Part shown: positions 1-8,069 of the stretch, piece after piece
How the letters are laid out: the number at the start of each line of letters is the position of its first letter
How positions within the stretch are numbered: position 1 is the first letter of the stretch
Assembly (NCBI RefSeq): GCF_005885605.1
Contig: NZ_SZVP01000009.1
Span: 1 to 64,000 of the forward strand
DNA length: 64,000 nucleotides
Source: Colwellia ponticola
GTDB taxonomy: Bacteria; Pseudomonadota; Gammaproteobacteria; Enterobacterales; Alteromonadaceae
Direction of reading: 5' to 3'
The notes under the pieces: generated by a model
What the model was told of the DNA's origin: nothing
The model's database searches: none
What the model saw: the letters and a program-made list of their open reading frames with translations, nothing else
Position numbers and translations under genes: made by a program

Positions 1-353
1 TTCCGAGTTTTGATGTCAACGTTTATTTTAAAGTATTTTAAAAACATTTTAAAAGTTCACGTTAAGTTAACAGATTTACCTTAAAAGGTAAGAGATAACT
101 TATCAAAACAGTTCGTTGATGGTTCATTTTGCGTGAACCCCTTGGAACTGGAGCGCATTATAGAGAGCTTTGAATTCTGGTCAAGTCTTTTTCTATTCTT
201 TTTGATTTTATTATTTAATTGCTTAATTACCTCTCAAAAAGGATATTAAATCACCAAAAAGAAAAAACAGCTTACGTATATAAACTAGATTAGTCATATT
301 TTGATGGTTATTGATGTTCAAACTCACTTTAGCACCCCTAGCACAACAAAGTA
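1..353. other. Gene-free left edge, probable upstream region of a stable-RNA operon
   Basis: No coding sequence is supported here. The stretch contains a strong minus-strand promoter (157-184), a hairpin at 121-139 (GGTTCA/TGAACC), a perfect palindrome at 76-91 (TTACCTT/AAGGTAA), and a very AT-rich block at about 20-60. On the minus strand that block precedes a second TTGACA hexamer at 14-19, whose matching -10 would lie outside the window. Tandem promoters with an AT-rich upstream element are usual for rRNA operons, but no rRNA or boxA is visible, so this reading is an inference. Confidence 0.5.
157..184 (-). promoter_or_regulatory. Strong sigma70 promoter of stable-RNA type
   Basis: On the minus strand TTGACC (184-179) and a perfect TATAAT (162-157) are separated by 16 bp. 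A GC-rich discriminator (GCGC) follows, the hallmark of stringently controlled rRNA/tRNA promoters. Transcription would run toward position 1 and leave the window. The gene it serves is not visible. Confidence 0.65.
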
Positions 354-1124
354 CTACATACAGAGTCCGCCATCAATTTCAACCACGCGGCCAGTGAAGA
401 ATTCATTTTCAAAAATATATTTAGCGGTATGAGCGATTTCTTCTGCTTCACCTAAACGACCTACAGGTTTCATTTTTTCTAACCTATCTCGCATTTCTGG
501 TTTCATTGCATCAGTCATGGCGGTACGTATAACACCTGGTGCAATAGCGCCCACTCGTATTCCATGACGGCCAAGCTCTCTAGCCCACGTTGTTGTCATT
601 GCAACTACGCCTGCTTTTGCCGCAGAATAATTGGTTTGTCCCATATTGCCGCCACGAGCAATGGAAGACATATTGATAATAACGCCTTTTTTGCCACCTT
701 CAATCATATGCACCGCGGCTTCTCGACCACATAAAAAGACACCGGTGAGGTTTACATCGATAACGGATTGAAAGTTTTCTAGCGACATTTTTTTAGTCAC
801 CACACCATCTTTTGCTTTAACGAACATACCATCTCTTAATATACCGGCATTATTAACCAAACCATCAATGCCGTTAAAGTCAGTATTAATTTGTTGAAAT
901 ACTTTTTCTACTTCACTTTCTTTACTGACATTGGCAAGGTAATAATCAACCCTAGCTCCGTCAATACCCGCTAACTTAACTTGTTGAACGCTTTCTTTTA
1001 ATTGTTCTTCATTTAAGTCAATTAACGCAATGTTAGCGCCGGATTGAGCAAAGCTAATTGCCATAGTCAATCCTAAGCCTTGGCCACCGCCGGTTATGAC
1101 AATATTTTTATTTTGTAATTTCAT
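354..1124 (-). CDS. Short-chain dehydrogenase, probable 3-hydroxyacyl-CoA dehydrogenase of Ile/Val catabolism
   Basis: This is a 256-aa classical short-chain dehydrogenase/reductase. Visible motifs are the NAD(P)-binding glycine motif TGGGQGLG (11-18), NNAG (91-94), Asn125, Ser153/154, and the catalytic Tyr166-x3-Lys170. It is the last gene of the minus-strand operon containing thiolase, acyl-CoA dehydrogenase, enoyl-CoA hydratase and HIBYL-CoA hydrolase. In that context it most likely oxidises 2-methyl-3-hydroxybutyryl-CoA in isoleucine breakdown. Shewanella operons of this type end with an equivalent gene. A FabG-like ketoacyl reductase role cannot be excluded from sequence alone, but the operon context argues for the oxidative role. 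Confidence 0.85.
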   Translation of the reverse strand: MKLQNKNIVITGGGQGLGLTMAISFAQSGANIALIDLNEEQLKESVQQVKLAGIDGARVDYYLANVSKESEVEKVFQQINTDFNGIDGLVNNAGILRDGMFVKAKDGVVTKKMSLENFQSVIDVNLTGVFLCGREAAVHMIEGGKKGVIINMSSIARGGNMGQTNYSAAKAGVVAMTTTWARELGRHGIRVGAIAPGVIRTAMTDAMKPEMRDRLEKMKPVGRLGEAEEIAHTAKYIFENEFFTGRVVEIDGGLCM

Positions 1125-1200
1125 TTTATTTACTTCATTTTATTTAATTTAAGTAATTTAACCTAAATAGGTTATTAATAAACCTTTTCAGCTATAGCTA

Positions 1201-2397
1201 TCAACTTAACGGACATATGTTAGCTAGTGGGTGCTGTTGCTTTGACCAAATTGCTTCAAAAAACCAATCAATAACTTCAGGTTCAATTAACTCAACCGAT
1301 GAATAATGCCATTGTGGTTTATTATCTTTATCAATTAATAATGCTCGGACTCCCTCAAGAAATTCACCAAAATAACCACTTTTAACAGCTAAGTTTAATT
1401 CCATACGAAAACAGTCGGCGAGTGACATGCCTTTAGCTCTGTTTATTTGCACGTAGGCTATGTGTGCACTTAAAGGACTACCTCTTCGTAATGACTTTTG
1501 CGCTCTGCTAAACCATATGTCGTCAGTTTCAACACTTAATATAGCGGCTAAAATTTCTGATACGTCATTATTGTTAACCAAGTGACTGATTAATTTTTGA
1601 TGATCTTTTAACGGTGAGTTGGGTAATTTACTTGCTGAGGTTATTTCAAACGCTTGTAACAGTTGTGAGGCTTTCTCATGATTTAAGGGGATAGTTTCTC
1701 CCCAATTAATCGCCGTAAGTTGTGTCAGTAAATCATCTTTATGGCGCTGTTCAACAAAGTAATCACCAAGCTGACAATACTTAGCATCTGCTGCGTTGAT
1801 TGATGCACCAGTTAGGGCTAGAAATAAGCCACAACCTGTTGGCATTTTATTGAGAAAATAACTAGCTCCGACATCAGGAAATAAACCAATCCCCACTTCT
1901 GGCATAGCAATACGTGAGGTTTCGGTAACTATTCTATGGCTAGCGCCAACAAGCATACCAACACCACCGCCCATAACAATACCACTCCCCCAAACAATGA
2001 AGGGTTTATTAAAAGTATGTATTAAAAAATCTAATTGGTATTCTAAGGTGAAGTAATCTTCAATCTCTGATGCAAAGTTATTTTCTGTTTTTAGTTTATC
2101 AATAATACTGCCAGTACTGTTATTTACTTGCGCATCATTATTTTTCATTACGCTTTTTTTCATTGCACCATGTAAATGTACAATATCACCACCAGCACAA
2201 AAGGCCTTTTCGCCCTCACCTTGCAAAAATACCGCGGCAATATCTTTTTGCTGTTGCCATGTGATTAGTTTTGGGTAAAGTAATGCCGCCATGTCACCAC
2301 TTAACGCATTAAGTGATTTAGGGGAGTTAAGCGTTATCACGCCAATTTTTTTACCATTATTACAATTAACTTCCTGAAAGATAATTACATCTGTCAT
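1201..2397 (-). CDS. 3-hydroxyisobutyryl-CoA hydrolase (crotonase family)
   Basis: The 398-aa protein belongs to the crotonase-fold branch that hydrolyses 3-hydroxyisobutyryl-CoA in valine catabolism. It shows CAGGD (67-71), the oxyanion-hole glycines 143-145, and the family-specific block MPEVGIGLFPDVGASYF (165-181) with Glu167 and Asp175. Its length and C-terminal extension fit HIBCH rather than a simple hydratase. Residues about 78-112 form a polar N/K/S-rich insertion between two conserved blocks. The start is supported by AGGAA ten bases upstream. It sits between the enoyl-CoA hydratase and the short-chain dehydrogenase of the same operon. Confidence 0.88.
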   Translation of the reverse strand: MTDVIIFQEVNCNNGKKIGVITLNSPKSLNALSGDMAALLYPKLITWQQQKDIAAVFLQGEGEKAFCAGGDIVHLHGAMKKSVMKNNDAQVNNSTGSIIDKLKTENNFASEIEDYFTLEYQLDFLIHTFNKPFIVWGSGIVMGGGVGMLVGASHRIVTETSRIAMPEVGIGLFPDVGASYFLNKMPTGCGLFLALTGASINAADAKYCQLGDYFVEQRHKDDLLTQLTAINWGETIPLNHEKASQLLQAFEITSASKLPNSPLKDHQKLISHLVNNNDVSEILAAILSVETDDIWFSRAQKSLRRGSPLSAHIAYVQINRAKGMSLADCFRMELNLAVKSGYFGEFLEGVRALLIDKDNKPQWHYSSVELIEPEVIDWFFEAIWSKQQHPLANICPLS

Positions 2398-2467
2398 AAT
2401 ATTTCCTATACATTATTATCGTTTTTTTTGTCTTCTTTTAGCGCTGTTAAAGGTAAATGTAGCGAGA

Positions 2468-3256
2468 CTACTGATTTAACCAAACGGGTTTACGTTTTTC
2501 AAGAAAAGCTTGTACCCCTTCTTTTTGATCGAGTGAGTTGAATAGCTCAACAAAAGCTAAACGCTCTTGTGGTAGTGCTTGTTCAATGGGCATAAGACGA
2601 TTTTTTTGAATTAATATTTTACAAGCGGTTACTGCGACAGGACTTTGCTTAGCTACTTTTTCTGCCAATGCTATTGCTGTGCTTTTTGCCTCACCTTGAG
2701 CAACAACCTCCTCGACTAAATTAATGGTTAATGCTTTTTGTGCATTAATGCGTTCACCACATAAAATCATCCGTTTAGCCCAACCTTCGCCTACCAGTAA
2801 CGCGAGGTTTTGTGTGCCGCCAGCACAAGGAAGTAACCCGACACTCGCTTCAGGTAACGCCAATACAGCATGCTCTTCTGCAATACGAATATCGCATGCT
2901 AAAGCGACTTCTAAACCTCCGCCCATAGCATAGCCATTAATCGCTGAGATAGAAACACCACGAAATGCTGCTAAGGTTTCAAAGGCTTGACCAAAAATAT
3001 CACTCATATCGGTGGCGACTTTTTTATCACTCTCAGCAAAAACATTCAGATCCGCTCCTGCAGAAAAAAACTTAGTACCGTCACCGGTTAATACCAGAGC
3101 GTAAATATTTTTATCGTTATTTAAGACTAAAACCAAGTCTCGAAAATCAACTAAACTTTGCACTGTCCAGGTATGCGCAGGGGGATTATTAAAGGTCACA
3201 ACGGCGGTATGGTCAATCACCTTGACATGTAAATATTGTGATGAATAATCAGGCAT
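2468..3256 (-). CDS. Enoyl-CoA hydratase of Ile/Val degradation
   Basis: A 262-aa crotonase-family hydratase. SAGAD (65-69) and GGGLE (112-116) form the oxyanion hole, and both catalytic glutamates of true hydratases are present: Glu116 and Glu136 (LPEASVG). It would hydrate methacrylyl-CoA or tiglyl-CoA produced by the upstream acyl-CoA dehydrogenase. A GAGGA ribosome binding site precedes the ATG. The gap to the upstream dehydrogenase gene (3257-3419) carries a perfect stem-loop. Confidence 0.88.
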   Translation of the reverse strand: MPDYSSQYLHVKVIDHTAVVTFNNPPAHTWTVQSLVDFRDLVLVLNNDKNIYALVLTGDGTKFFSAGADLNVFAESDKKVATDMSDIFGQAFETLAAFRGVSISAINGYAMGGGLEVALACDIRIAEEHAVLALPEASVGLLPCAGGTQNLALLVGEGWAKRMILCGERINAQKALTINLVEEVVAQGEAKSTAIALAEKVAKQSPVAVTACKILIQKNRLMPIEQALPQERLAFVELFNSLDQKEGVQAFLEKRKPVWLNQ

Positions 3257-3357
3257 TCTTTTTCTTCCTCAGTTAACTATTTTCAGTAAAGCGCTTTTAG
3301 TATGGATTTTTATAATAGTGGAAATACTTGCTAGGGCTTTTGAAAACACTGTCGAAG

Positions 3358-3386
3358 GTTCGAGCTAAAAGTATTTTAGCTCGAAC
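3358..3386. repeat. Perfect 13-bp stem-loop inside the Ile/Val operon
   Basis: GTTCGAGCTAAAA (3358-3370) and its exact complement (3374-3386) flank a 3-nt loop. No T-tract follows on either strand, so it is not a standard intrinsic terminator. It lies between the acyl-CoA dehydrogenase and enoyl-CoA hydratase genes, where it may stabilise upstream mRNA or reduce distal expression. Confidence 0.7.
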
Positions 3387-3419
3387 AAAAACTTTAGCTA
3401 AAAAGATCAACAGTCCTAA

Positions 3420-4577
3420 TTAAAGTAACTGTCCTGCCCCTTCAGTTAATAACCGACGAGCAATAATAACGCGCATAATTTCATTCGTTCCTTCAAGAAT
3501 TTGATGAACACGTACATCTCTAAAATGGCGCTCTAATGGGTACTCTTTAATGTAACCATAGCCACCATGAATTTGCAGTGCCGCATCACACACTTGAAAA
3601 CCAATATCAGTAGCAAAGCGTTTTGCCATGGCGCAATAGGCGGTTTTTTCAGGATCATTTTGATCGAGTTTAAATGCCGCTAAACGTACTAACTGTCTGG
3701 CAGCAACAAGCTCTGTTGCCATATCGGCCAATTTAAATTGTAAACCTTGAAAGGCAGCAATAGGTTTACCAAATTGTTCTCGTTCTTGCATGTAGATCAT
3801 CGCAGTATTTAACGCTTGTTGCGCTGTACCTATTGAGCAAGTCGCGATGTTAATACGCCCGCCATCTAATCCCTTCATCGCCAGTGAAAATCCTTCACCT
3901 TCACTAGCAAGTAGGTTTTCAACAGGTACTTTGACATTTTCAAAAGTGATCTGACGCGTAGGTTGAGCGTTCCAGCCAAGCTTATCTTCTGCTTTACCAT
4001 AAATAATCCCGTCAAGATCAGCAGGAATAACAAGGGCTGAAATACCTTTAGGCCCTGCTTCTCCAGTACGTACCATCACCACCAATACATCGGTTTCGCC
4101 AGCGCCTGAAATAAAGACTTTAGAACCATTAATAATATAATGATCACCGTCTTTTTTTGCGCGGGTGCTAAGTGAAGCAGCATCTGAACCTGATCCTGGT
4201 TCGGTTAAACAATAAGAGGCTAGCTTTTCACCGGTAACAAGCGTTGGGCACCAAGTATCTTTTATTGATTGTGTTCCCCAAGTGGCGATCATCCATGTAG
4301 CCATATTATGAATGGTCATCATAGCTGTTGTGGTAGTACAACCCATCGCAAGCTGTTCAAATATGATTGATGAATCTAATCGACTCAAACCTAAACCCCC
4401 AGCATCTTCTGGTGCATATAATCCACAAAAGCCAAGTTCACCCGCTTTAGTAATAATTTCTTTAGGAAAGGTGTGCGCTATATCCCACTTGGCAGCATTG
4501 GGTAATAATTCACTATCACTAAATTGCTTAGCCGTATCGGCAAACATTTGTTGGTCTTCGGTTAAGTCAAAATTCAT
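3420..4577 (-). CDS. Acyl-CoA dehydrogenase (isobutyryl-/2-methylbutyryl-CoA type)
   Basis: A 385-aa FAD-dependent acyl-CoA dehydrogenase, counted from the ATG at 4577. That ATG is preferred because AAGGAAT lies just upstream; an in-frame ATG ten codons earlier (4607) lacks such a site. The protein has the usual N-terminal helical, middle beta and C-terminal helical domains, with LTEPGSGSDA in the middle. The C-terminal ILEGTNEIMR places the catalytic Glu at about residue 362, the usual site of short-chain dehydrogenases. The Ile/Val operon context suggests isobutyryl-CoA or 2-methylbutyryl-CoA as substrate, making methacrylyl- or tiglyl-CoA. Confidence 0.88.
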   Translation of the reverse strand: MNFDLTEDQQMFADTAKQFSDSELLPNAAKWDIAHTFPKEIITKAGELGFCGLYAPEDAGGLGLSRLDSSIIFEQLAMGCTTTTAMMTIHNMATWMIATWGTQSIKDTWCPTLVTGEKLASYCLTEPGSGSDAASLSTRAKKDGDHYIINGSKVFISGAGETDVLVVMVRTGEAGPKGISALVIPADLDGIIYGKAEDKLGWNAQPTRQITFENVKVPVENLLASEGEGFSLAMKGLDGGRINIATCSIGTAQQALNTAMIYMQEREQFGKPIAAFQGLQFKLADMATELVAARQLVRLAAFKLDQNDPEKTAYCAMAKRFATDIGFQVCDAALQIHGGYGYIKEYPLERHFRDVRVHQILEGTNEIMRVIIARRLLTEGAGQLL

Positions 4578-4667
4578 CTGTAATTCCTTCCTTAATAAAG
4601 CATACATTGATGCTTTGGCTCTATAGCTTGATGCGGCTATTTGGGTATTGGTATTAGGGTCTATTAA

Positions 4668-5867
4668 TTACAAAATTTCTAACGCTATGGCTGTTGCTTC
4701 TCCGCCGCCAATACAAAGCGAAGCAATACCTTTTGGTTTACTACCATCAGTTAAACCTTTATTTTTTAGTGCGTGTATTAAGGTCACCATAATACGTGCT
4801 CCACTTGCCCCTAACGGATGACCTAACGCACAGGCACCACCATGAACATTAACTTTATTGATATCTAACGACATATTTTTAACCGCCAACATAGTGACCA
4901 TGGCAAATGCTTCGTTTATCTCAAATAAATCAACATCAGTTGTTTGCCAGTTTGCTTTTGCCAAGACTTTTGTCATGGCGCCAACCGGCGCAACCGTAAA
5001 CTCACTTGGTGCTTGTGCATGAGTTGCATGCGCTACAATTTTACAAAGTGGTGTTAAACCACGCTTTTCAGCTTCTGATAATTTCATCATCACCAGTGCC
5101 GCTGCGCCATCTGAAATAGAACTAGAATTTGCTGCGGTAATCGTACCGTCTTTTTTGAACGCGGCGCGCAATGAAGGTATTTTATCTGGGCGTGCATTAC
5201 CAGGTTGCTCGTCGGTATCAATTATGGTTTCTTGACGTCTATTTACTACGGTGACCGCAGTGATTTCATTTTTAAAAGCGCCAGATTCAATTGCTTGATT
5301 GGCACGACTTAATGAACGGATAGCAAATTCATCCATTGCTTCACGGGTAAAGCTCGCTTCATCAGCCGTATCTTGCGCAAAACAGCCCATAGAAATACCA
5401 TCATAGGCATTTTCTAAGCCGTCAAGCATCATATGATCTATTACTTGAGCGTGTCCCATACGCAGACCTTCTCTTACTTTTGGTAAAATGTAAGGTGCGT
5501 TACTCATACTTTCCATACCACCAGCAATAGCGACATCAATAGATCCTGCAAGTAATGAATCATGAGCTTGCATCGCCGCTTTCATCCCTGAACCACAGAC
5601 TTTATTAATGGTGGTACATACAGTAGATAATGCTAAATCTGCCGTAATGGCCGCTTGTCTTGCTGGCGCTTGTTTTAAGCCTGCAGGTAACACACAGCCC
5701 ATAATAACTTCATCAATTTGATCATTAGCTAAATTAGCTGCAGTTACTGCCGCCTTAATAGCGCAGGCACCTAATTCAGGTGCGGTTACCGATGATAAAC
5801 AACCGCCAAAACCACCCATGGGTGTTCTTACCGCGGAAACAATAACAATAGGATCTAATAATGACAT
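4668..5867 (-). CDS. Acetyl-CoA acyltransferase (thiolase)
   Basis: A 399-aa thiolase with the full catalytic set: nucleophilic Cys91 (KVCGSGMKA), His350 (ALGHPLGASG) and Cys385 (CIGGGEAT). As first gene of the minus-strand Ile/Val operon it probably cleaves 2-methylacetoacetyl-CoA into acetyl-CoA and propionyl-CoA. It could also accept acetoacetyl-CoA. GGAGAG precedes the start. A LiuR-type palindrome lies 89-106 bp upstream (5956-5973), so LiuR control is likely. Confidence 0.9.
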   Translation of the reverse strand: MSLLDPIVIVSAVRTPMGGFGGCLSSVTAPELGACAIKAAVTAANLANDQIDEVIMGCVLPAGLKQAPARQAAITADLALSTVCTTINKVCGSGMKAAMQAHDSLLAGSIDVAIAGGMESMSNAPYILPKVREGLRMGHAQVIDHMMLDGLENAYDGISMGCFAQDTADEASFTREAMDEFAIRSLSRANQAIESGAFKNEITAVTVVNRRQETIIDTDEQPGNARPDKIPSLRAAFKKDGTITAANSSSISDGAAALVMMKLSEAEKRGLTPLCKIVAHATHAQAPSEFTVAPVGAMTKVLAKANWQTTDVDLFEINEAFAMVTMLAVKNMSLDINKVNVHGGACALGHPLGASGARIMVTLIHALKNKGLTDGSKPKGIASLCIGGGEATAIALEIL

Positions 5868-5955
5868 GGCGCTCTCCAGCTTATAAATGGTTTCAAAAAA
5901 TAATAATTTCGAATAATACGTTAATAATTTACCTAAAGCCTAACCCAATATAGAA

Positions 5956-5973
5956 GTTTACGTCAACGTAAAC
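5956..5973. promoter_or_regulatory. LiuR operator, site 1
   Basis: GTTTACGTCAACGTAAAC is an 18-bp inverted repeat, perfect except at the central two bases. It matches the TTTACGT-nn-ACGTAAA pattern reported for LiuR-type MerR regulators of BCAA catabolism. It lies nearer the thiolase operon in the divergent promoter region. Confidence 0.8.
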
Positions 5974-6079
5974 ATTTTTTTATTGGGCTAATATTATGAC
6001 CAGTAAATAAAACGTTAGGCTTCTTTCTACCTATATCATTTATAAAGGTTACTTTTTATATTTAAAACCCAAAGTAACC

Positions 6080-6095
6080 TTTACGTTAACGTAAA
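6080..6095. promoter_or_regulatory. LiuR operator, site 2
   Basis: TTTACGTTAACGTAAA is a perfect 16-bp palindrome 55-70 bp upstream of the liuR start. It is nearly identical to the site at 5956-5973, with centres about 123 bp apart. This fits autoregulation plus control of the downstream liu genes. Confidence 0.82.
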
Positions 6096-6149
6096 CTTAT
6101 TATAAGATAAATCAATGAACAGTTTTCAAGATGATAGACGAGTAACTAG

Positions 6150-6551
6150 ATGACCCAGAAAATTAGCCAAACCAAATATTCCATTAGTGAATTATCAAAA
6201 GAGTTTGATATTACTACGCGCAGCATACGCTTCTATGAAGACCAAGGCTTAATTTCTCCGACACGTAAAGGGCAAACAAGGATTTATAGTCAACGGGATA
6301 AAGTTCGACTCAAGCTCATTTTACGTGGTAAACGTCTTGGTTTCTCATTAGCAGAAACAGGCCGTTTGTTCGAGCTTTATGATGTGGATAAAACCAGCGC
6401 GACACAATTAAGTAGCATGATGACGTTAATTACCGATAAAAAACACGATTTAAAACAGCAGCTTGACGATATAAATGCGGTATTAATTGAGCTTGATGGC
6501 TTAGAAGATAACTGTAAAAGAATACTAGATACACTTAAAACCGGTGAATAA
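6150..6551 (+). CDS. liuR: MerR-family transcriptional regulator LiuR
   Basis: A 133-aa MerR-family protein. The winged helix-turn-helix lies at about residues 10-80 (YSISELSKEFDITTRSIRFY, then GLISPTRKGQTRIYS), followed by a coiled-coil dimerisation helix. It lacks the cysteines expected of a metal sensor at the C-terminus. It is the first gene before liuA and faces the divergent Ile/Val operon. The two palindromes at 5956 and 6080 are its probable operators. In known cases LiuR represses leucine/isovalerate catabolic genes and responds to pathway acyl-CoA; that effector is knowledge of the family, not visible here. Confidence 0.88.
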   Translation: MTQKISQTKYSISELSKEFDITTRSIRFYEDQGLISPTRKGQTRIYSQRDKVRLKLILRGKRLGFSLAETGRLFELYDVDKTSATQLSSMMTLITDKKHDLKQQLDDINAVLIELDGLEDNCKRILDTLKTGE

Positions 6552-6667
6552 TACAAGTAAAGCCAAGACGTAATTTATTCGCTCACACTTATTAACTATA
6601 AACCCACAGCACTAGACTGCTATTAACCACTCCTAAATAGGATTGAGTTGACTAAAGAGGAAATACC

Positions 6668-7849
6668 ATGATTTCAAAATATACGCCATTTAACTTTAAT
6701 TTAGGTGAAACTGTCGACATGATTCGCGATCAAGTTAATGCTTTTGCTCGTGACGAAATAGCACCTCGAGCAGCACAAATAGATATTGATAATGAATTTC
6801 CTCAAGATTTATGGCGTAAGTTTGGCGATATGGGGTTATTAGGTATGACCGTGGAAGAGCAATATGGTGGCTCTGGTTTAGGTTATGTCGAGCATATTGT
6901 AGCGATGCAAGAAATTAGTAGAGCTTCCGCATCTGTTGGTTTGAGTTACGGCGCTATGTCAAACCTATGCTTAAACCAATTACGCAAAAATGGCTCTCAT
7001 GAACAAAAATTAAAATACTTACCAAAACTTTGTACTGGCGAGCATATTGGCGCACTTGCCATGAGTGAACCAAACGCCGGCTCAGATGTTGTCAGTATGA
7101 AACTCTCTGCTAGAAAAGTGACTGATGAAAAAGGAGATAAGTATATTCTTAACGGTAATAAAATGTGGATCACCAACGGACCCGACGCTGATGTTTATGT
7201 TATTTATGCCAAAACAGATACCAATGCCGGCTCAAAAGGTATTACCGCTTTTATTGTTGAGCGTGATTATCCTGGTTTCTCTCGCCATCAAAAGCTCGAC
7301 AAATTAGGTATGCGTGGTTCAAATACCTGTGAATTAGTTTTTCAAGATTGTGAAGTGCCCGCTGACAATATTTTAGGGGCTGAAGGTAAAGGCGTTCAGG
7401 TATTAATGTCTGGATTAGACTACGAACGCGTTGTTTTATCTGGCGGTTCTTTAGGCATCATGGACGCCTGTATGGACTTAGTTATACCTTATATACATGA
7501 CAGAAAGCAGTTTGGTCAATCGATTGGTGAGTTCCAATTAGTACAAGGCAAAATTGCTGACATGTACACACAAATGAATGCCGCCAAATCTTATGCTTAT
7601 ATGGTTGCTCAAGCCTGTGATCGTGGTGAAACAACCCGTAAAGACTCTGCCGCTGTTATTTTATATGCGGCAGAATTAGCGACTAAAATGGCGCTTGATA
7701 CTATTCAGCTACTGGGCGGCAATGGTTATATCAATGAATTTCCAGCAGGTCGTTTACTACGTGACGCTAAATTGTATGAAATTGGCGCGGGTACCTCTGA
7801 AATTCGCCGCATGCTCATTGGTCGTGAGTTGTTCAACGAATCAAAATAA
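6668..7849 (+). CDS. liuA: Isovaleryl-CoA dehydrogenase
   Basis: A 393-aa acyl-CoA dehydrogenase that oxidises isovaleryl-CoA to 3-methylcrotonyl-CoA. The catalytic base is at Glu253 in the helix segment [11 protein letters not shown], as in isovaleryl-CoA dehydrogenases. The site used by other short-chain family members has lost its Glu ([11 protein letters not shown]). This separates it clearly from the paralogue at 3420-4577. It is the first enzyme gene of the liu cluster, 116 bp after liuR. The spacer to liuB (7850-8069) carries a 117-bp inverted-repeat element. Confidence 0.94.
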   Translation: MISKYTPFNFNLGETVDMIRDQVNAFARDEIAPRAAQIDIDNEFPQDLWRKFGDMGLLGMTVEEQYGGSGLGYVEHIVAMQEISRASASVGLSYGAMSNLCLNQLRKNGSHEQKLKYLPKLCTGEHIGALAMSEPNAGSDVVSMKLSARKVTDEKGDKYILNGNKMWITNGPDADVYVIYAKTDTNAGSKGITAFIVERDYPGFSRHQKLDKLGMRGSNTCELVFQDCEVPADNILGAEGKGVQVLMSGLDYERVVLSGGSLGIMDACMDLVIPYIHDRKQFGQSIGEFQLVQGKIADMYTQMNAAKSYAYMVAQACDRGETTRKDSAAVILYAAELATKMALDTIQLLGGNGYINEFPAGRLLRDAKLYEIGAGTSEIRRMLIGRELFNESK

Positions 7850-7887
7850 CTATTCACCTTGTCGCTGTATAGCCAAATTAAGGCATT

Positions 7888-8004
7888 AAAAGTACTCATT
7901 GATAGTCAATAATGAATAAGGTAACCAGTAAAAATTTAGTTTGCAGCGAGTTAGTTCAAATACAAGAAAAAAAACGGAGTTGACGCTAGTCAATGAGTAT
8001 TTTT
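7888..8004. repeat. Inverted-repeat element between liuA and liuB
   Basis: The arm AAAAGTACTCATTGA (7888-7902) pairs with TCAATGAGTATTTTT (7990-8004) with one mismatch, enclosing 87 bp. TAGTCAAT also appears as a direct repeat at 7903-7910 and 7987-7994. No coding sequence or transposase is present. The layout resembles a small non-autonomous repeat (MITE-like). I see no second copy in this window. Confidence 0.5.
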
Positions 8005-8069
8005 CAACGAAGTAGTTGGGCTAAATAACAATAAAATAAAGGTTTACTAATTAAAATTAAGGTTTTCCC

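Noticed and set aside
3358..3386. GGTTCGA near the hairpin as a tRNA T-arm
   Set aside because: No cloverleaf can be formed around it; the symmetry is a simple perfect hairpin.
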